DNA of 64,000 bases from Mesohalobacter salilacus (lineage in GTDB: Bacteria; Bacteroidota; Bacteroidia; Flavobacteriales; Flavobacteriaceae). Positions 9,890 through 18,959 of this stretch are shown here, piece after piece. The notes below the pieces were generated by a model that was not told the DNA's origin, ran no database searches, and was given only the letters and a program-made list of their open reading frames with translations. A program made the position numbers and the translations under genes. The DNA lies in assembly GCA_003931895.1 (NCBI GenBank), contig RRZV01000092.1, positions 31,210-95,209 of the forward strand, given 5' to 3'. The number at the start of each line of letters is the position of its first letter. Within the stretch, counting starts at the first letter, position 1.

Positions 9890-9935
9890 CTTAAGTCAAT
9901 CTTAAGTTTGAGTGTTCAGCTGTATCGTATATTTG
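9890..9935 (+). promoter_or_regulatory. CTTAAG-N5-CTTAAG operator and promoter 1
   Basis: CTTAAGTCAATCTTAAG at 9890-9906 is a direct hexamer repeat with an 11-base period, the geometry bound by OmpR/PhoB-type regulators. It is followed at once by TTTG (9907-9910), 17 bases, then TATATTTG (9928-9935), a match to the Bacteroidota -33/-7 promoter. It would drive the gene at 10097 with a leader of roughly 155 bases. The 50 bases upstream of and including the site are nearly the same as those at 10633-10682, so the promoter has been duplicated. Binding by the regulator at 16832 is inferred. Confidence 0.6.
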
Positions 9936-10096
9936 TCATGTGAAACTAACTAAGGTTCAGATGTGTTATCTAATAATTGATTTATGTCTGTAGTGTTAAA
10001 TATAGCAGCGAATTTAATCTCTTAATTTCACATATTTATATCAAATATATTTGGTGATATCAATATTTTCATAAATAAAATTAAAAATCAGAACTC

Positions 10097-10588
10097 ATGA
10101 ATGAAGCACATTGGCATTTAGTCGTTAATCACTTACCGATTATTTTTCCTATAGTTGGGATAATAATTATGGTCACAGGACTCATTTCAAAATCTGATGC
10201 CGTCAAGAGGATGGCTTATATGATTTTCATAATTGGAGCTTTGGCGTCAATCGCAGCAATGAATACAGGTGAAGGCGCAGAAGACATCGCAGAAAATATT
10301 AGTGGTGTAACCGAAAACTTCATAGAAACCCATGAAGAATCGGCTGAAAAATTTGCTACCTTAACTTATGTTTTAGGAGGATTTTCATTAGTTGGGTTGT
10401 GGGTGAGTTTTAAGCAAAAATTCATTTCAAATTTCTTCAATTTAGCCACAATTGTATTTGCTTTGGTTGTTTTGTTTTTTGGTAAAGAAACTGGCACAAC
10501 AGGTGGAGAAATAAGACATACTGAAATAAGAAGTGGAAGCAATATTCCTGCTCAAGACATTCAACGTATTGAAAATGATGACGATTAG
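10097..10588 (+). CDS. Small four-helix membrane protein (DUF2231-like)
   Basis: 163-residue membrane protein with four hydrophobic segments (about residues 11-30, 37-56, 87-105, 112-128). It opens with a conserved-looking HWHLVVNHLPI in the first helix, similar to DUF2231-type proteins, and ends in a polar tail. The histidines at the membrane border could bind haem or metal, but this is speculation. Its promoter region carries the same 17-base operator as the metal-efflux operon, so it probably belongs to the same regulon. Confidence 0.6.
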   Translation: MNEAHWHLVVNHLPIIFPIVGIIIMVTGLISKSDAVKRMAYMIFIIGALASIAAMNTGEGAEDIAENISGVTENFIETHEESAEKFATLTYVLGGFSLVGLWVSFKQKFISNFFNLATIVFALVVLFFGKETGTTGGEIRHTEIRSGSNIPAQDIQRIENDDD

Positions 10589-10661
10589 TATTGAGATTGT
10601 AATTCTTTTGAAGTCAAAAATAAAACCGATTTTTATCTAAACCCATTCCAAATATTATTAA

Positions 10662-10707
10662 CTTAAGTCAATCTTAAGTTTGGGGTTTCTATCTTATTGT
10701 ACATTTG
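10662..10707 (+). promoter_or_regulatory. CTTAAG-N5-CTTAAG operator and promoter 2
   Basis: An identical 17-mer CTTAAGTCAATCTTAAG at 10662-10678, then TTTG (10679-10682), a 17-base spacer and TACATTTG (10700-10707). Same spacing as promoter 1. The ATG of the next gene (10712) begins only four bases after the -7 box, so the transcript could be leaderless. It stands in front of the heavy-metal efflux operon. Confidence 0.62.
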
Positions 10708-10711
10708 TATT

Positions 10712-11104
10712 ATGCAAAACTTAGCTATTTACATATTATCTTTTCTTATAGGTCTCCAAACTATTGGAATCAATGTAGATAGTTTTTCAAAGTTTGATGA
10801 CTTTTGGTCACATTACCAAAAGCATCAACAGGAGTTTGATGACGATTTCTTGACTTTTATAAATCTTCATTATGGCAGTGGTAAAACCAAACATCAAAAC
10901 ACTCACGATGGCCATGAAAATTTACCCTTTGGAGATATTCACTCTGCTCAAAGTTTAATCGTATTTGTGAATTTTAACGAGTTTAAAGTTGAACCTTTAG
11001 AGCTTGAAACACAAAAACATTCTAATTTTAAATATCAAGACGATTATATTTATACTCATTTGGGCGAAGTCTTTCAGCCACCTAAGCATTTTGATTGGTG
11101 CTAA
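10712..11104 (+). CDS. Small exported His-rich protein of the efflux operon
   Basis: 130-residue protein with an N-terminal hydrophobic helix (residues 2-18) and a histidine-rich middle (HQNTHDGHENLPFGDIH), ending …FQPPKHFDWC. I do not recognise the family. Small His-rich proteins of this size often precede CzcA/CusA genes in flavobacteria, and the histidines would suit metal binding in the periplasm. ATG 10712 is preferred over a TTG 15 bases upstream because the TTG lies inside the promoter. Followed by the pump gene after 38 bases. Confidence 0.6.
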   Translation: MQNLAIYILSFLIGLQTIGINVDSFSKFDDFWSHYQKHQQEFDDDFLTFINLHYGSGKTKHQNTHDGHENLPFGDIHSAQSLIVFVNFNEFKVEPLELETQKHSNFKYQDDYIYTHLGEVFQPPKHFDWC

Positions 11105-11142
11105 TTTAATTATCTATTACTTTTCAATCAAAATATTAATTC

Positions 11143-14100
11143 ATGTTATCTAAACTTATTGAATTTAGTTTAAAATCTAAATTTTTCATTTTACTTTTTA
11201 TTGTTGGCATTTGTGGTTTTGGCATTTACAGTCTTAACCATATCAGTATTGGTGCTGTGCCAGATATCACTAACAATCAGGTGCAAGTCATTACGACTTC
11301 CCGAAACCTTTCAACAGCAGATGTTGAGCAATTTATTACGTATCCTGTTGAGCTGGAAATGTCTAATCTGCCTGGTGTTCAGGAAATTCGCTCTGTGTCT
11401 AAATTTGGCTTGTCAGTCGTTACCATTGTGTTTGACGATGATTTGGGCACGTATTTGCCACGCCAACTCATAGCTGAGAAAATAAAAGCTGCTCAAGACA
11501 AAATCCCGACACAATTTGGTAAACCTTTTATGGGACCCATTTCAACAGGTTTGGGAGAAATTTATCAATACACTTTAGAAGTTGAAGACGAGTTTAAAGA
11601 CAATTACACTGCTATGGAACTTCGTAGCATTCAAGATTGGATTGTTAAACGACAAATGGCGGGCATTCCCGGTGTAGTTGAAATCAATACTTGGGGTGGA
11701 TTTTTAAAACAGTATGAAGTGGCATTTTCTACTGAAAAATTACAAGCCCAAAACATTAGTATTTCCAAAGTTTTTAAGGCTTTAGAACAAAACAACAGTG
11801 TTGCCGGTGGCAGTTATATTGAAAAAAACGATCAAGCCTACTTTATAAGAGGTGAAGGTTTATTGAAATCTCTTGACGACATTAGAAATATTGTGGTTGA
11901 AAATCGAGAGGGTCAGCCTATTTATATTGAAGATATCGCAGAGGTGAAATTTGGTCACGCCCCACGATTTGGTGCAATAACGGGAAATGGCGAAGGCGAA
12001 AAAGTCCTCGGTCAAGTCATGATGCTTAAAGGTGCCGATTCTAACGAAACCATCCAAAACGTAAAAAAACGCTTAGAAGAAATTGAAAGCTCATTACCCG
12101 AAGGCGTTTACATCAACGGATTTTTAGACCGAAGCGAACTCATCGCCAGAACAACTTCAACCATATTTGAAAATCTATCACTGGGGTTTTTAGTGGTGGT
12201 GTTTATTGTGATTTTACTTATCGGCGATTGGCGTTCAGGATTAATTATAGCTTCGGTGGTGCCTTTAAGTTTTTTAACGGCTATCAGTTTAATGTATATC
12301 TTTAATATTGATGCCAATTTGATGAGCCTTGGAGCTTTAGATTTTGGTATCATTATAGATGGTGCGGTAATTATTGTGGAGTTTGTAGCTTATAAAATGC
12401 TGAAAAAATCAAAAGATTTTAGTTTTTCAGATTCTAATCAAATAAGAAGTCTTAAAGATAAAATCACATTCAGCGGTGCCTCAAAAATGATGAACTCAGC
12501 CATTTTTGGGCAATTAATAATTTTGATAGTTTTCATACCAATTCTTGCGCTAACTGGTGTTGAAGGCAAAATGTTTAGACCTATGGCGATGACGTTTTGC
12601 TTTGCGCTTATCGGTGCGATTATCATGTGTTTCACTTGGATTCCGGTGGCTTGCTCTTGGTTTTTGAAGCCCTCAAAACTGCAACATAAAAATTTCTCAG
12701 CACGTTTAATCAATACCGTTAAGCGTCTGTATCTGCCAAGTATCAGATGGGCATTACATCATACAAGAGTGATTTTAGTTTTATCTGTCTTAGTTTTATT
12801 TTTGGCTGTTTTTACCTTTACTAAAATGGGCGGCGAGTTTGTGCCGACCTTAGATGAAGGCGATTTTGTGATTCAACCGATTTTAAAAACCGGAAAATCT
12901 TTAGAAAGCACCGTTAAACGAACCACAAGAATTGAACAAATTCTACTTGATGAAATCCCCGAAGTCACTCAAGTCGTTTCACGTATTGGCGCAGCAGAAG
13001 TACCAACTGACCCGATGTCGATGCAAGACTCAGATGTCATCGTCCGGCTAAAACCCAAAAGCGAATGGACCTCGGTAGAAACCAAAGAAGAACTCGCAGA
13101 ACTCATTAAAGAAAAACTGAGCATCATTCCAAATATGGCGTTGGAATTTACCCAACCTATAGAAATGCGTTTTAATGAACTCATCACCGGTGTGCGGTCT
13201 GATATTGCTATAAAAATATTTGGTGAAGACCTGGATATTTTAGCTCAAAAAGGGAATGAAGTTAAAGCTATGGTTGAAAATGTTGAAGGCGTTGGCGATA
13301 TTTCAGTTGAAAAAATTGTCGGTTTACCACAAATGGCTGTCAAGTTTGACCGTCAAAAAATCGCTCGATATGGATTGAATATTCAAGATATAAACGATGT
13401 GATTTCTGCTGGATTTTCAGGGAAAAATACAGGTGTGGTGTTTGAAGGTGAAAAGCGTTTTGATTTAGTTGTAAGACTAAAAAAAGATAACCGAAATGAT
13501 TTTTCTGATCTTCAGAACTTAATGATAGATACGCCAAGTCACGGCAAAATACCATTAAACGAAGTCGCTAATATTTCTTACGATAAAGGCCCAGCTAAAA
13601 TCTCCAGAGACCAAACCCGACGACGAATTGTGGTTGGTATCAACGTCAGAAATCGCGATTTACAATCGGTGGTTGAAGACTGTCAAGCTATAATCACTAA
13701 AAACTTAAAGTTACCCACAGGTTATAATGTGACCTATGGCGGTCAGTTTGAAAATTTACAAAGCGCACTCAAACGGCTTAAAATTGTGGTGCCCATCGCT
13801 TTAGTACTGATTTTTATCTTGTTGTATTTCGCTCTTAAAACTTTAAAAGATACCTTGTTGATTTTTACAGCGATTCCTTTTTCTGCCGTTGGTGGGGTGT
13901 TTTTATTATGGTTGCGAGATATGCCATTTAGTATTTCTGCCGGTGTTGGTTTTATCGCTTTGTTTGGTATAGCGGTTTTGAACGGTATCATTTTGGTTGA
14001 ATATTTTAAAGGACTTCAAAATGAAGGCAAAAGCCTAACAAAAAATAACATCATTTTGGCGACTCAAGACCGATTGCGCGCCGTATTGCTCACGGCGAGC

Positions 14101-15468
14101 TCAACAGCACTCGGGTTTTTACCAATGGCCATTTCAACAGGCGCAGGTGCAGAAGTTCAACGTCCTCTGGCTACTGTCGTTATTGGAGGATTGGTCAGCT
14201 CTACCTTATTGACATTAATTATTTTACCGGTATTGTATTCCAGTATAGAAAACAAAAAATTCAGTATGAAATCTTTAAAGTTAAAACCCAGTATTTGGTT
14301 GATTCTCATTGGCTTAGGTTTTACATTTAATTCACAAGCACAAAGTATTGATAGTTTAAAAACCTTAATGCTCAACAATAACAAAGGCTTAAAAGCTTCA
14401 GAATTAAATATAGAAAGTCAAAAGGCCGCTCAAGGTCAGGCATTTCAATTTAGTAAACTTGAAGTTTTTAATAATTATGACGAAGCAGACAGAGACCCTA
14501 TTGCCAATCAGTCTTTGTATCAGTGGGGCGGCATTCAAAACTTTGAATTTCCAACAGTTTATGGCAAACGCCTAAAACGCAATAAAACTCAAACGAAAAT
14601 CAGTGAATTGCGATATGATTTGAACACTCAAACCCAATTCAAAAATTTAGAGTTGACTTATCAAAATCATATTATTTTACAACAAAAGCTTCAGATATAT
14701 AAATATTTAGACAGTATATATAATGACTTTTACAGAATGGCGAAGCGCAGGTTTGAAGAAGGCGAATCGACTTATTTAGAAAAAATAACAGCTCAATCTA
14801 AGCAAAGTCAAATTCAAAACCAGTTAACAGCTCTGCGTAACCAATTGCAAAACAATCAAATTCAACTGCAAAATTTAGTGCAAACAGACCGTGAAATCAA
14901 TGTTGAAGATGCTAAACTAAAGCGTTTAGATATTGATTTTGCTAACATAGAAAATCAACCTAATTTGAATTTGAGCCAAGCTCAAGTCGAGTTGGCTGAA
15001 AACGAATGGAAATTAGCAAAAAACCAACTATTACCTGATTTTTATGCGGGCTATTTTATTAAAAATAATTCAGCTATTGACGAAAGTTTCAATGGTTATC
15101 AACTGGGTATAAAAATACCCCTATTGTTTTTTGGCGACAAAGCTAAAATCAAATCAAAAAACATTCAAAAGCAAGTTGCCGAATACGATTTTGAACAGAC
15201 CAAATTAGATTTGGAAACCCAACAAAATCAACTCTTACAAACCTTAGCAACACAGTCTGAAAACTTAAATCGATTTGAAGAATCCCAACTCCAAGTGGCT
15301 GAGGAAATTTTAAAAACCACCGAAAGCAGTTTTAAAAACGGAGAAATCAATTTTTTTCAATACGTCCAAAGTGTGGATAATGCCATGCAAATTAAACTCG
15401 ATTATATGAATGTGTTATCCAATTACAATACCACTGTTATTCAATTGAATTATTTACTTTTAAATTAA
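11143..15468 (+). CDS. Heavy-metal RND pump fused to TolC-like outer-membrane channel
   Basis: 1441 residues. Residues 1 to about 1040 form a CzcA/CusA-family RND transporter that uses the proton gradient to expel metal cations: N-terminal helix, periplasmic porter domains, and the TM4 signature DFGIIIDGAVIIVEF near residue 400. That signature resembles the Zn/Co/Cd/Ni branch and not the CusA form AIGAMVDAAIVMIEN, so a divalent metal is more likely than Cu(I)/Ag(I). After about residue 1045 a new signal-like hydrophobic stretch (WLILIGLGFTFNSQAQS) leads into a ~400-residue TolC-like outer-membrane factor with long coiled coils. Pump and channel in one chain is a known Bacteroidota arrangement. 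The adaptor gene follows. Confidence 0.93.
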   Translation: MLSKLIEFSLKSKFFILLFIVGICGFGIYSLNHISIGAVPDITNNQVQVITTSRNLSTADVEQFITYPVELEMSNLPGVQEIRSVSKFGLSVVTIVFDDDLGTYLPRQLIAEKIKAAQDKIPTQFGKPFMGPISTGLGEIYQYTLEVEDEFKDNYTAMELRSIQDWIVKRQMAGIPGVVEINTWGGFLKQYEVAFSTEKLQAQNISISKVFKALEQNNSVAGGSYIEKNDQAYFIRGEGLLKSLDDIRNIVVENREGQPIYIEDIAEVKFGHAPRFGAITGNGEGEKVLGQVMMLKGADSNETIQNVKKRLEEIESSLPEGVYINGFLDRSELIARTTSTIFENLSLGFLVVVFIVILLIGDWRSGLIIASVVPLSFLTAISLMYIFNIDANLMSLGALDFGIIIDGAVIIVEFVAYKMLKKSKDFSFSDSNQIRSLKDKITFSGASKMMNSAIFGQLIILIVFIPILALTGVEGKMFRPMAMTFCFALIGAIIMCFTWIPVACSWFLKPSKLQHKNFSARLINTVKRLYLPSIRWALHHTRVILVLSVLVLFLAVFTFTKMGGEFVPTLDEGDFVIQPILKTGKSLESTVKRTTRIEQILLDEIPEVTQVVSRIGAAEVPTDPMSMQDSDVIVRLKPKSEWTSVETKEELAELIKEKLSIIPNMALEFTQPIEMRFNELITGVRSDIAIKIFGEDLDILAQKGNEVKAMVENVEGVGDISVEKIVGLPQMAVKFDRQKIARYGLNIQDINDVISAGFSGKNTGVVFEGEKRFDLVVRLKKDNRNDFSDLQNLMIDTPSHGKIPLNEVANISYDKGPAKISRDQTRRRIVVGINVRNRDLQSVVEDCQAIITKNLKLPTGYNVTYGGQFENLQSALKRLKIVVPIALVLIFILLYFALKTLKDTLLIFTAIPFSAVGGVFLLWLRDMPFSISAGVGFIALFGIAVLNGIILVEYFKGLQNEGKSLTKNNIILATQDRLRAVLLTASSTALGFLPMAISTGAGAEVQRPLATVVIGGLVSSTLLTLIILPVLYSSIENKKFSMKSLKLKPSIWLILIGLGFTFNSQAQSIDSLKTLMLNNNKGLKASELNIESQKAAQGQAFQFSKLEVFNNYDEADRDPIANQSLYQWGGIQNFEFPTVYGKRLKRNKTQTKISELRYDLNTQTQFKNLELTYQNHIILQQKLQIYKYLDSIYNDFYRMAKRRFEEGESTYLEKITAQSKQSQIQNQLTALRNQLQNNQIQLQNLVQTDREINVEDAKLKRLDIDFANIENQPNLNLSQAQVELAENEWKLAKNQLLPDFYAGYFIKNNSAIDESFNGYQLGIKIPLLFFGDKAKIKSKNIQKQVAEYDFEQTKLDLETQQNQLLQTLATQSENLNRFEESQLQVAEEILKTTESSFKNGEINFFQYVQSVDNAMQIKLDYMNVLSNYNTTVIQLNYLLLN

Positions 15469-15518
15469 GGAATATGTATTTGAAAACAACTAATAAATCA
15501 AACAAAACTAAGACATTT

Positions 15519-15620
15519 AAACACCCCTATAATCCCCTCAAGGGGATATTTATAGAAACAGTATCCTCCCTCTGCCTGTGCCGAATTTATTTCGGTAAGG
15601 GAGGATTAAGGAGGGTGTTT
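15519..15620. repeat. Nested hairpin repeat inside the efflux operon
   Basis: About 100 bases bounded by AAACACCC (15519-15526) and GGGTGTTT (15613-15620). Inside are ATCCCC-TCAA-GGGGAT (15532-15547) and TCCTCCCT/AGGGAGGA (15564-15571 and 15598-15605), the latter enclosing CCGAA/TTCGG. It separates the pump and adaptor genes. It looks like a small interspersed element of the kind common between Bacteroidota genes, and might act as a partial terminator or mRNA-stability element. Confidence 0.6.
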
Positions 15621-15674
15621 TTTTCAGTTCGACGCTTCAATTTTTTATCTAAATCACAATTTTAAACTAAATCT

Positions 15675-16802
15675 ATGAAAACCTCTATATACATATTATT
15701 TCTCAGTTTGTTTTTTGTCTTTGGATGTTCATCCGATAAAACTCAGACCACAGCAGCCGAAGAAACGCCTCACGACGACAATATCGAACTGAGTCTGGCC
15801 CAGTTTAAAGCCGGCAATTTTAAAATAGAAAAAGCAGATTCTACAGAATTTGCAGAACGTTTTAAAGCCACAGGAATGATTGATGTGCCCCCAGAAAATA
15901 GGGCAGAAGTGAGTTCGTTTTTTAGCGGTTTTGTCAGTGAAACTCATCTTTTAATTGGCGATGTGGTTCAAAAAGGCGATTTACTGATTCAGTTAACCAA
16001 CCCTGATTTTATTCAACAGCAGCAAACTTTTGTTGAAAACTACAATCAGCTTAAGTATTTAGAATCCGAATATCAACGTAAACAGAATTTGTATAAGGAT
16101 CAAGTCGTTTCAGAAAAAGTCTTCCAAAAAGCCAAATCCGAATTTTTAAGTCTATCGGCTAAAGTTAAAGGTCAACGCCGCACTTTAGAATTGATGAACG
16201 TGAATGTCAACAGCATTATTAACGGAAATTTTTCAGAAAAAATTAATATTTATGCGCCTATTTCAGGTAAAATTTCAAAAGTTAATGTGTCTAAAGGGAT
16301 GCACATTCAACCTTCAACAATGATGATGGAAATTTTGGATACCGACCATATTCATTTAGAATTAAATGTATTTGAAAAAGACATTTTAAAAGTCCATATT
16401 GGCGACACTTTGGAATTTAAAATTCCTGAAATGTCAACCCAAACTTTTAAAGCTTTTGTGCGTTTGGTTGGCGCCGAAATCAATACTAATCGTAGTGTTC
16501 GTGTGCACGCGCATCCTGTCAGTGAGTCAAATAATTTTTCAGTTGGCATGTTTGTCGAGGCTTATTTTAAAAACAACCCTCAAACGCAATTAAGTTTGCC
16601 CGCATCGGCCTTTGTAGAAGCTGATAACACTTTAAAAGTATTACGACTAAAAGAAGAAACCCCAGAGGCTTACAAGTTTGAATTTATTGATGTAGAGAAC
16701 TTGTCAGAACAAAAAAATAGGCGAGCTTTAAAAAGTGAAAAGCCCATCAAAAACACCGACCAATTTTTAACTCAAGGTGTTTTTGATATTGTAGAAAAAT
16801 AA
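15675..16802 (+). CDS. RND periplasmic adaptor (CzcB/CusB-type) lipoprotein
   Basis: 375-residue membrane-fusion protein that links the inner-membrane pump to the outer-membrane channel. The signal peptide ends in a lipobox (FVFGCSSD, Cys near residue 18). Then come a barrel-sandwich half (FFSGFVSETHLLIGDVVQKGDLLIQL), an alpha hairpin (residues ~115-175), the second lipoyl half (NIYAPISGKISKVNVSKGMHIQPS) and beta-barrel domains. Length and order are normal for the family. It lies 206 bases after the pump gene, with a hairpin repeat between. Confidence 0.92.
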   Translation: MKTSIYILFLSLFFVFGCSSDKTQTTAAEETPHDDNIELSLAQFKAGNFKIEKADSTEFAERFKATGMIDVPPENRAEVSSFFSGFVSETHLLIGDVVQKGDLLIQLTNPDFIQQQQTFVENYNQLKYLESEYQRKQNLYKDQVVSEKVFQKAKSEFLSLSAKVKGQRRTLELMNVNVNSIINGNFSEKINIYAPISGKISKVNVSKGMHIQPSTMMMEILDTDHIHLELNVFEKDILKVHIGDTLEFKIPEMSTQTFKAFVRLVGAEINTNRSVRVHAHPVSESNNFSVGMFVEAYFKNNPQTQLSLPASAFVEADNTLKVLRLKEETPEAYKFEFIDVENLSEQKNRRALKSEKPIKNTDQFLTQGVFDIVEK

Positions 16803-16819
16803 AGTCAACGGGAAAAGTT

Positions 16820-16827
16820 TATATTTG
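16820..16827 (+). promoter_or_regulatory. -7 box in front of the response regulator
   Basis: TATATTTG fits TAnnTTTG and ends four bases before the ATG at 16832, so a leaderless transcript for the two-component genes is possible. No clear -33 TTTG is seen at the usual distance, so the promoter may be weak or activator-dependent. Confidence 0.4.
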
Positions 16828-16831
16828 AAAC

Positions 16832-17512
16832 ATGCAAAACTCAAATTTTCAAATCCTCATAGCTGAAGACCAAGTAGAAATTTTGAATTTTCTCAAACAA
16901 GGTCTTCAGGAGGAAGATTATCAAGTTATAGTTGCTAAAGATGGAGAAGAAGCCTTGAAAATAGCATTGAACAACAATGTCGATTTGGTTTTATTAGACT
17001 GGATGATGCCAAAACTAAAAGGCATTGAAGTGTGCAAAAAACTAAGAGCAGAACATTTTAAACCTCCAATTATCTTTTTAACTGCAAAAGACACCATAGA
17101 AGATACTATCGATGGTCTAAAAAGTGGTGCAAACGATTATGTCAAAAAACCTTTTAATTTTGATGAACTTCTCGCCCGAATTGAAACCCACCTCCGTATT
17201 TTTCATAACATAGATGATATTTTAGAAATAGGCCATATTAAGATGAATGATAGCAAACACCAAGTTTTTTCTAATGGAGAAGAAGTCAATTTAACTGAAA
17301 AAGAATATAATTTTTTAAAATATTTACTACAAAATAAGGGGAAAGTTTGCGAGCGACATGATATTTTAGAGCATGTTTGGGATATCAATTTTGACTATGA
17401 CTCCAGTGTTTTAGATGTGTTTATGAACGCGATAAGAAAAAAACTTAACCTCAATAAAAACGAGTTAATCAAAACCGTAAGAGGTGTGGGTTTTATAGCA
17501 GACGAAATATGA
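16832..17512 (+). CDS. OmpR-family response regulator
   Basis: 226 residues: receiver domain (about 1-120) with phospho-acceptor Asp56 in DLVLLDWMMPK, switch Thr84 and Lys105 in DYVKKPF, then a winged-helix trans_reg_C domain (about 130-225) with the usual LTEKEYNFLKYLLQNKGKV and TVRGVGFI. It overlaps the sensor kinase gene by 4 bases. OmpR-type dimers bind direct repeats with an 11-base period, exactly the form of the CTTAAG-N5-CTTAAG sites at 9890, 10662 and 18881. Likely regulator of metal efflux and of the downstream ApbE operon (inference). Confidence 0.93.
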   Translation: MQNSNFQILIAEDQVEILNFLKQGLQEEDYQVIVAKDGEEALKIALNNNVDLVLLDWMMPKLKGIEVCKKLRAEHFKPPIIFLTAKDTIEDTIDGLKSGANDYVKKPFNFDELLARIETHLRIFHNIDDILEIGHIKMNDSKHQVFSNGEEVNLTEKEYNFLKYLLQNKGKVCERHDILEHVWDINFDYDSSVLDVFMNAIRKKLNLNKNELIKTVRGVGFIADEI

Positions 17513-18885
17513 AAATTTCTATTAAAAATCGTATTGCTTTTTATTCCGTGTTAGGTATAGCGACCTTGTCTTTGGGTGTTTTTATTGCCGTTTACTTAAG
17601 TGTGAAAAACCATAGTTTATCACAAATTGATGAAAAGTTGCAATTTGAAGCAGAGAAGCATATCCACGAAGTGGTTACCAAACCTGATACGGTTTATTTT
17701 GTCTATAAAGATGAATGGTTAGAACGCGAGCACATCGAAATTGAAGTTTACCCGTTGTTTGTAGAGTTAGTAGACAAAAACGGACAATCTTTAGATAAAT
17801 CCCCAAATTTGCTCAACCGACATTTAAATTTTGATTTATATCGAAAGGAAACATTTATACAAAACTATAAACTAAACAATAATTCGATTAGGCAGATTCA
17901 AATTCCCCTAAAACATTCCGGTCAAATTGCTGGTTATATTGGTATTGCTGCATCTTTTGGAGACACCGAATTGGTTTTAGATGCTTTACTCGATATGCTT
18001 TTGATTATTTACCCTATTTTACTGCTTGTCACTTTTTTTACATCTAAATTGATTTCAAATATCACCATAAAACCAATAACAAAAATAGCTAACCGCGTCA
18101 GCGAAATCCATACAGGTAATCTTGAGAAGCGGATAAAGGTGGTAGAAAACGGAGATGAGCTACAAACCCTTTCCGTAGCTATAAACGATTTTCTTGACCG
18201 TATTGACGAAGGTTTAAAGCGCGAAAAACAATTTACAGCCGATGCTTCTCATCAATTAAGAACACCGCTCTCTGTCATTAAAGGCAATTTAGAAATCTTA
18301 TTGCGAAAACCACGAACAGAACAAGAATACAAACGTGAAGCTGAAAAAGCAATAAGCAAAATTGATGAAATGACAAATGCTGTTGAAAAACTTCTAATAC
18401 TCGCAAGACTCAATAAATCTAATATACATTTAAACTTTGAAAATATAAATTTGTATTTACTTTTAGAAAAACTATTTACAGATTATAAACGTCCTATTCT
18501 TTCAAAAAATTTGTTATTAAATATTGATAAAAATTTAAAGGATAAAACGGTTTATCTTAAAAGAAGTTTCCTAAGTTTAATTTTTGATAATTTAATTTCT
18601 AATGCAGTAAAATATGCTAATGAGAAGTCAAAAATTAGTGTGTTTTCAAAAGATGTTGACAATGGCTTTTATGTTGTTATTCAAAATCATGGTCCAGAAA
18701 TTTCAGTAGAAGATATAGAACAAATCTTTATGCCGTTTTACCGAAATAAAGATCACGAAATTTTAGAAAAAGGATACGGCTTAGGCTTAGCTATTGTTAA
18801 GAAAGCAACCGAAGCTCTTGACATCCCGATAGAGGTCACTTCCGAAAATGGAATAACAAGTTTTAGTTTGTTTTTTGAAACTTAA
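17509..18885 (+). CDS. Sensor histidine kinase
   Basis: 458 residues: TM1 (about 10-31), a periplasmic sensor region of ~125 residues, TM2 (about 159-180), HAMP linker, HisKA with His248 in ASHQLRTPL, and HATPase_c with N box (FDNLISNAVKYA) and G box (GYGLGLAIVKK). The sensor region has several His and Glu residues but no obvious metal motif. It is coupled by a 4-base overlap to the response regulator. The stop codon lies inside the third CTTAAG operator, so the next operon begins immediately. Confidence 0.93.
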   Translation: MKISIKNRIAFYSVLGIATLSLGVFIAVYLSVKNHSLSQIDEKLQFEAEKHIHEVVTKPDTVYFVYKDEWLEREHIEIEVYPLFVELVDKNGQSLDKSPNLLNRHLNFDLYRKETFIQNYKLNNNSIRQIQIPLKHSGQIAGYIGIAASFGDTELVLDALLDMLLIIYPILLLVTFFTSKLISNITIKPITKIANRVSEIHTGNLEKRIKVVENGDELQTLSVAINDFLDRIDEGLKREKQFTADASHQLRTPLSVIKGNLEILLRKPRTEQEYKREAEKAISKIDEMTNAVEKLLILARLNKSNIHLNFENINLYLLLEKLFTDYKRPILSKNLLLNIDKNLKDKTVYLKRSFLSLIFDNLISNAVKYANEKSKISVFSKDVDNGFYVVIQNHGPEISVEDIEQIFMPFYRNKDHEILEKGYGLGLAIVKKATEALDIPIEVTSENGITSFSLFFET

Positions 18886-18943
18886 GATTCGCTTAAGATA
18901 CACCACGACACATATTACCACACATTGCTTGACGTTATCTTTG
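18881..18943 (+). promoter_or_regulatory. CTTAAG-N5-CTTAAG operator and promoter 3
   Basis: CTTAAG-ATTCG-CTTAAG at 18881-18897 has the same two hexamers and 11-base period as the other two sites but a different spacer. It overlaps the kinase stop codon. The -7 box TATCTTTG is at 18936-18943, 38 bases further on (21 in the other two promoters), with no good -33 box. It would drive the thioredoxin-ApbE operon starting at 18960. Confidence 0.55.
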
Positions 18944-18959
18944 TATAAAAAACAAGATA

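Noticed and set aside
11201..14384. Several open frames of 65-91 codons in other frames of the efflux pump gene
   Set aside because: Shadows of the strongly biased pump gene on both strands, with no start signals or known motifs.
15474..15665. 63-codon open frame between the pump and adaptor genes
   Set aside because: It runs through the nested hairpin repeat, and the protein (Lys/Phe/Arg-rich) has no resemblance to anything. Chance frame.
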